From: Bacteroidaceae bacterium
GTDB lineage: Bacteria > Bacteroidota > Bacteroidia > Bacteroidales > Bacteroidaceae
Length of the DNA: 64,000 nt
Assembly: GCA_017631315.1 (NCBI GenBank)
Contig: JAGBTN010000010.1
Span: 62,001 to 126,000, forward strand
Direction of reading: 5' to 3'
Shown here: in pieces, positions 59,661-64,000 of the stretch
Layout of the letters: each line of letters opens with the position of its first letter
How positions within the stretch are numbered: the stretch's first letter is position 1
Notes under the pieces: model-generated
Told to the model about the DNA's origin: nothing
The model's input: only the letters and a program-made list of their open reading frames with translations
Database searches by the model: none
Program-made: the position numbers and the translations under genes

Positions 59661-61922
59661 GTGTATATAGAGAAAAAACTCATATCCTTGTTATTGTTGT
59701 CCGCTTTAATGTTTTTACTGAGCGGATGCAACACGTCGCGCTACATACCAGAAGGCGGATACCTGCTGACGAGTACCACTATTTCGTGTGACGAAAAGCA
59801 TGTAAGCACTGACGAGTTGCAGACATATATGCCACAACGCCCAAACAATAAATGGTTTTCGATCTTCAAAGTTCCATTGGGTTTGTATTCTCTCTCCGGA
59901 AAAGACAGTACGAAACGCATAAATCGTTTTTTGCGACAAATGGGTGAGGCGCCAGTAATCTACGATCGTGAACGTACGATGCAAGCCTTGGGGAATATGC
60001 GACTTGTGATGCACAATATGGGTTATCTAAATGCCGAAGTCTTTCTCATGGAAACTGCCAAAAAGAATCGGATGAAGATAAACTATCATATTATTCCGCA
60101 TGAACAATATAAAATACGCAATTTGACGCTGAGTATTCAAGATAAAGCTCTTGAACACACTCTTGACAGCCTCGGTTATCGACCTGCAATTAGCCCGGAA
60201 ACAGGTGTAGGTAGTAAACCTTACAGCGCAAATGAACTTGATGCCGAACGAAGTCGGATATATGATCTACTGATTGAGAATGGTTATTACAAATTCAACA
60301 AGGAATATGTTCATTTTCGTGTTGATACGACATTAGGGCATCACCTTGCTGATGTGGAAATGATTGTAAAGCAGGTACAAAACGAAGTTGATTCGACGGA
60401 TTTCACACATCATCGCTTCTATATAGGAAATATAAACTATGAACAAGCTTCAGACAAAGCTTTTCTTCGTCCGAAAGTCTTAAGAAATGCAACTGCAATA
60501 AGTAACGGACACCTTTATCGAGAGAGCAAAATGAACGAGACATATGCTAGAATGTCACGTCTGAGTGCTGTTGCTGCAGCAAATGTTCATGTTTCACCCA
60601 GAAATGATGGTAGTGACACACTTGATGTGAACATTTCTCTCACTCCCAATAAACAAAACTCTTTCAGCACAGAACTCGAAGGTACTAATTCTGCCGGAGA
60701 CCTCGGTGCAGCCGCAAGCATAACATATCAAAACCGAAATCTCTTCAAAGGTTCAGAACTGTTCAACATTAAACTCCGTGGTGCATTCGAAGCCATTAAG
60801 GGATTGAGTGGTTATGCTGACCAGAATTTCATCGAATACAGTATCGAAACAGGACTTACTTTTCCTGATTTAAGAATACCTTTTCTACGTCCATCCTTCA
60901 GAAGGAGCGCTCAAGCAAGTACTGAGGTAAGCTTAGCTTTCGATTCTCAAGACCGTCCGGAGTTTCATCGTCGTGTTTTGGCTGGCACACTTCGTTATCG
61001 TTGGGCACGAAGAAACAGACAACTTCAGCACAGGTTCGACCTTCTGAACCTCGACTATGTCTTCATGCCATGGATTAGCGATACGTTTCGCGACATGTAT
61101 CTCAGCGATCCGCAGAACAGGAATGCCATCTTGAAGTACAACTACGAGAACCTGTTTATCATGAATTGGAGCTATCAGTTTGTCTATAACTCCAGGTCGC
61201 TCGGTAATTCCGCCAGCAATTACGGCACAAATGCTTATACAATCAGGTTGGGCATTGAAACAGCAGGCAACTTACTCTACGGACTGTCTTCTGCTTCAAG
61301 CATGAAACGTAATGCAGACAATCAGTACACACTTTTTGGCATCGCATATGCACAATATGCAAAGTTAGATTTCTCGTTTTGCAAGAGTTTCTTGATAAAC
61401 AAAAATAATTCTTTTGCCATGCGTGCTGCTTTTGGTATTGCTGCTCCTTATGGCAACTCGGACATCTTACCTTATGAAAAACGTTATTTCAGTGGTGGAG
61501 CAAACAGTGTGAGAGGATGGAGTGTTCGTGAGCTTGGTCCAGGAAGTTTTATAGGAAATGATGGACGTATCGACTTTATCAATCAAACAGGCGATATCAA
61601 ACTTGATCTTAATGTAGAATATCGTACACATCTCTTTTGGAAGTTCGATGGTGCAGCCTTCATAGATGCAGGCAATATCTGGACAATTCGTGATTATAAG
61701 GAACAACCAGGAGGTCAGTTCCGCATAGATGAGTTCTGGCGACAAATCGCTGTGTCTTATGGTTTGGGCATTCGCCTGAATTTGGGATATTTTATATTGA
61801 GATTTGATGGCGGCATGAAGGCTATACATCCTTCATACAAAGACCATCGTAAATTCCCAATCGTTCATCCTAATTTCAAACGTGATTTTACATTCCATTT
61901 TGCAGTAGGCATGCCATTCTAA
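59661..61922 (+). CDS. BamA/TamA-family outer-membrane lipoprotein (TamL-like)
   Basis: A 753-residue outer-membrane protein. The N-terminus is a lipoprotein signal (IEKKLISLLLLSALMFLLSG then Cys). POTRA-like domains span about 30-310, and the 16-strand barrel fills the C-terminal part. The L6-loop motif VRGW is in RYFSGGANSVRGWSVRELGP near 610-630, and the final strand ends FHFAVGMPF with terminal Phe. It resembles the lipidated TamA paralogue of Bacteroidota (TamL), which helps insert surface proteins or transport lipids. The GTG at 59661 is chosen because an upstream TTG at 59643 precedes the -7 box; an ATG at 59709 would lose most of the signal. Confidence 0.88.
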   Translation: MYIEKKLISLLLLSALMFLLSGCNTSRYIPEGGYLLTSTTISCDEKHVSTDELQTYMPQRPNNKWFSIFKVPLGLYSLSGKDSTKRINRFLRQMGEAPVIYDRERTMQALGNMRLVMHNMGYLNAEVFLMETAKKNRMKINYHIIPHEQYKIRNLTLSIQDKALEHTLDSLGYRPAISPETGVGSKPYSANELDAERSRIYDLLIENGYYKFNKEYVHFRVDTTLGHHLADVEMIVKQVQNEVDSTDFTHHRFYIGNINYEQASDKAFLRPKVLRNATAISNGHLYRESKMNETYARMSRLSAVAAANVHVSPRNDGSDTLDVNISLTPNKQNSFSTELEGTNSAGDLGAAASITYQNRNLFKGSELFNIKLRGAFEAIKGLSGYADQNFIEYSIETGLTFPDLRIPFLRPSFRRSAQASTEVSLAFDSQDRPEFHRRVLAGTLRYRWARRNRQLQHRFDLLNLDYVFMPWISDTFRDMYLSDPQNRNAILKYNYENLFIMNWSYQFVYNSRSLGNSASNYGTNAYTIRLGIETAGNLLYGLSSASSMKRNADNQYTLFGIAYAQYAKLDFSFCKSFLINKNNSFAMRAAFGIAAPYGNSDILPYEKRYFSGGANSVRGWSVRELGPGSFIGNDGRIDFINQTGDIKLDLNVEYRTHLFWKFDGAAFIDAGNIWTIRDYKEQPGGQFRIDEFWRQIAVSYGLGIRLNLGYFILRFDGGMKAIHPSYKDHRKFPIVHPNFKRDFTFHFAVGMPF

Positions 61923-61933
61923 AGATATATATT

Positions 61934-62818
61934 ATGCGACTCTCAATTCTTATTCCGACACATAATTACGACTGCACTCAATTAGTGCATGATTTAGAGA
62001 CACAACTCTCTGAAGACGATGAAATTATTGTTGGCAATGATTGTTCAACAGATAAGAGTATAGTTGCAAAATTAAACGAAATTGGAAACTCTGGCAATTC
62101 TCGATTATATACACCAAGTGAAAATCAACATCCATTAGGCAGAGCGGCCATACGCAATGCCCTCGCAAGAGAGGCTAAAGGAGAATGGCTGCTCTTTATT
62201 GATGCTGATGCAGAAGTGCGCAGTAAAACATTCATCGAGGATTATTTGTCAGTAACTAAATTCGCACCTGTGGTTTGTGGGGGCACAGGAAATTTACCAG
62301 AATGTCCAAGCCCTGAATACCGATTACGCTACGACTATGAAGTAGAAGCAGAACAGAGACTCACCGTTGAAAGACGTCAACGTTTTCCTTATGCACAATT
62401 AGCAACGTTCAACTTCCTAATTCGACGAGACATTTTTCTTTCTATCTGCTTTGACGAAGGTTTTAAAGAATATGGATACGAAGATACATGTTTCGGTTTT
62501 CAACTGAAACAACGTGGAATTGCTATACATCACATTGATAACAAACTCACACATTTAGGCATCGAAACATCCGATGTGTATTTATCAAAAATTGAAACAG
62601 CGTTGCGAACTCTTTCCAAAATAGAAAAAGAACAACGCAAACTGGTTCGTCTCTCCGGGTTTGCAATGAAGTTGGAACGATATTATCTACTTGGACTTAT
62701 ACGTTGTGTATTTCGGTTGACGAAAAAACTATTACGTGCAAATTTGCTTGGAAAACACCCTAACCAAAAACTATTCACCTTCTATAAACTCGGTTATTAT
62801 GCAGACTTAATGCCGTAA
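61934..62818 (+). CDS. Glycosyltransferase, GT2 family
   Basis: A 294-residue GT-A enzyme: LSILIPTHNYDCTQLVHDLE at the start, EIIVGNDCSTDKS near 31-43, LLFIDADAEVRSKTF near 92 with the DxD-like site, and a C-terminal RDIFLSICFDEGFKEYGYED segment near 157. It starts 11 bp after the TamL-like gene. The acceptor is unknown; the outer-membrane neighbour makes envelope glycan or lipid glycosylation a reasonable guess. Confidence 0.9.
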   Translation: MRLSILIPTHNYDCTQLVHDLETQLSEDDEIIVGNDCSTDKSIVAKLNEIGNSGNSRLYTPSENQHPLGRAAIRNALAREAKGEWLLFIDADAEVRSKTFIEDYLSVTKFAPVVCGGTGNLPECPSPEYRLRYDYEVEAEQRLTVERRQRFPYAQLATFNFLIRRDIFLSICFDEGFKEYGYEDTCFGFQLKQRGIAIHHIDNKLTHLGIETSDVYLSKIETALRTLSKIEKEQRKLVRLSGFAMKLERYYLLGLIRCVFRLTKKLLRANLLGKHPNQKLFTFYKLGYYADLMP

Positions 62819-62840
62819 GAAGGTTCTCACATTATATCTG

Positions 62841-63842
62841 TTATCGTTCGCCTTCTCTAATCTGAATGCCTTGTTCCATACGTTCTTGTGCAATAGCTAT
62901 CTCTTGCATGACTCGCATTACATATGGAATAACAATATGACATTCGCTTTTGTTTTCTATAAGAGCGACAAACTCTTCAAACTCATAACTTAAACGGTGT
63001 CGATTAGGTTCCTGTTTGTAAGTGACTGGTTCTTGACCATTCAAATGTAATGTGAAAGAATCTAGTACGCTAACTGAGCCATGTATTTCGATGTAGCCAT
63101 CTTCTCCCTGAATACAGCCATAACTTAAACCATCGGAATCCTTTGATGCACTAAGGACTGCCAAAGAAGTAGGGTAGTGACAAAGTAGAGTTCCACTGGT
63201 ATCAATGCCATTGTATCCACGGTTACAATCATAACGAATCGTGCGCGGAGGACCAAACAAGCCTATTGTGAAACAAAGATTATATATATTGAGATCGGGC
63301 AGTGTGCCACCAGCCATTTGGGGATCGAAAACAGGAGTGAGTTCTCCTTTGAGGTAACGATCATACCGACTGCTACGTTGGGCATAGTTACAATGAATCA
63401 TCCTGATTGTACCTATCTGTGGCAAAATCTCTTGTAATTTTCGGTAAAGTGGCATATAGAGAAGAGAGAATGCGGGCAAACAGTAGACACAACGCTGAAT
63501 TGCGATATCCATCAGTTGTTCTGTTTGAATACGATTAACGGCAATTGGTTTCTCTACAATTACATTCTTACCTGCCATCATTGCAGCCAATGCATATTCA
63601 TGATGTACATGGTTTGCATTGGCAATATATACATAATCAGCTTCTGCTTCTTGAAGCATCCGGTCGAAATCTGTATATACAAATCCCGTAGGAGCAAAAG
63701 CCTGGCAAAGGTCAATTGCATGTTCAATGCTATGTTCGCGTGCATATATGCCAGTTACTTCAATTTTACCCTTAAATTCGTTGCAAAACATGCGCAAAAC
63801 TTCCTCAACGATTTTGCCTGTGCCAGCTATGGATATTTTCAT
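62841..63842 (-). CDS. Gfo/Idh/MocA family oxidoreductase
   Basis: A 333-residue NAD(P)-dependent dehydrogenase. The Rossmann motif ISIAGTGKIVEEVLRMF is at 3-19, DYVYIANANHVHHEYALAAM near 69-88, EKPIAVN near 97 (the catalytic-type Lys), and GGTLPDLNIYNLCF near 178 in the substrate domain. It resembles dehydrogenases of sugars or cyclitols; the substrate is undetermined. A complete promoter lies upstream (TTTG and TATCTTTG, 63875-63905 on the minus strand). Convergent with the GT2. Confidence 0.88.
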   Translation of the reverse strand: MKISIAGTGKIVEEVLRMFCNEFKGKIEVTGIYAREHSIEHAIDLCQAFAPTGFVYTDFDRMLQEAEADYVYIANANHVHHEYALAAMMAGKNVIVEKPIAVNRIQTEQLMDIAIQRCVYCLPAFSLLYMPLYRKLQEILPQIGTIRMIHCNYAQRSSRYDRYLKGELTPVFDPQMAGGTLPDLNIYNLCFTIGLFGPPRTIRYDCNRGYNGIDTSGTLLCHYPTSLAVLSASKDSDGLSYGCIQGEDGYIEIHGSVSVLDSFTLHLNGQEPVTYKQEPNRHRLSYEFEEFVALIENKSECHIVIPYVMRVMQEIAIAQERMEQGIQIREGER

Positions 63843-63874
63843 AGTTTATAATGATAAATCGATGTTATTTTCAA

Positions 63875-63905
63875 CAAAGATAGTTAGTTTGTCAAAATTT
63901 ACAAA
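63875..63905 (-). promoter_or_regulatory. Promoter of the Gfo/Idh/MocA gene
   Basis: On the minus strand TTTG (63902-63905), a 19-bp spacer and TATCTTTG (63875-63882) match the Bacteroidota consensus. The start codon is 33 bp downstream. Confidence 0.75.
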
Positions 63906-63956
63906 AATTTTTCTGAATATATTATACTAAACATAACACCCATTATAGAAAATACA

Positions 63957-63964
63957 TACATTTG
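63957..63964 (+). promoter_or_regulatory. -7 box for a gene beyond the right edge
   Basis: TACATTTG on the plus strand fits TAnnTTTG; a gene probably begins just past the end of the window. Confidence 0.5.
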
Positions 63965-64000
63965 CAGTGTCAAATATTAAAAACAAAGTATCAAATATTA

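Overview
The window reads as chromosomal DNA of a Bacteroidota of the order Bacteroidales, most likely a Prevotella-like gut or oral species. Support: many genes are preceded by the Bacteroidota -7 box TAnnTTTG rather than by Shine-Dalgarno-rich leaders; the glycogen cluster (debranching enzyme, GT4/5-type synthase, GH57) is typical of the order; HU-HIG, a 'smalltalk' peptide and a CHC2/Toprim primase occur together; a 30-residue AURKAIP1/COX24-type basic protein precedes ribonuclease G; and one protein carries a GxGYxYP domain. Species assignment is inference; no rRNA is present.

Layout. 1-6.1 kb (minus strand): a secreted BSP-type peptidase with queC and queF (preQ0/preQ1 synthesis), a long zinc-hook coiled-coil protein resembling the middle of SbcC but lacking ATPase heads, and mutY. 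6.2-8.8 kb: COX24-like peptide, rng, and a secreted EEP-family phosphatase/nuclease. 8.9-11.6 kb (minus): a secreted GxGYxYP/discoidin protein and a small protein with a sorting-domain-like C-terminus. 11.9-19.5 kb: a type I restriction-modification operon, hsdM - two small membrane proteins - hsdS - four-helix-bundle gene - hsdR. 19.7-26.7 kb (minus): paired chromate transporters, purL, a secreted alpha/beta hydrolase and a Crp/Fnr regulator. 26.9-32.8 kb: glycogen operon ending in a degenerate ThiD-like domain fused to an AraC DNA-binding domain. 32.8-35.7 kb: an L-cysteine desulfidase/serine dehydratase-like enzyme and pdxS-pdxT (PLP synthase).

35.9-57.2 kb: a surface polysaccharide locus. 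It encodes a Wzx flippase, an EpsG-like polymerase, seven glycosyltransferases or related transferases, two hexapeptide acetyltransferases, an FrhB-like protein, a pyruvyl transferase, LicD, a cytidylyltransferase-oxidoreductase fusion, an SDR, an initiating sugar transferase, an aminotransferase and a nucleotidyltransferase. It is interrupted at 51.2-53.3 kb by a smalltalk/HU-HIG/primase module containing an imperfect inverted repeat. 57.4-57.8 kb: tRNA-Leu(GAG), tRNA-Gly(GCC) and tRNA-Leu(CAG), with duplicated pieces of the tRNA-Gly 3' end. 57.9-64 kb: an acidic-tailed protein of unknown function, a TrmH-family methyltransferase, a TamL/BamA-like outer-membrane lipoprotein, a GT2 and a Gfo/Idh/MocA oxidoreductase.

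Most noteworthy: a 22-bp palindromic repeat in three separate intergenic arrays; short GC-rich palindromic elements inserted in frame in at least four genes; the head-less SbcC-like protein; membrane proteins embedded in the type I R-M operon; the ThiD-like/AraC fusion beside pdxST; and the cytidylyltransferase-oxidoreductase fusion. No CRISPR array, prophage, transposase or rRNA was recognised.
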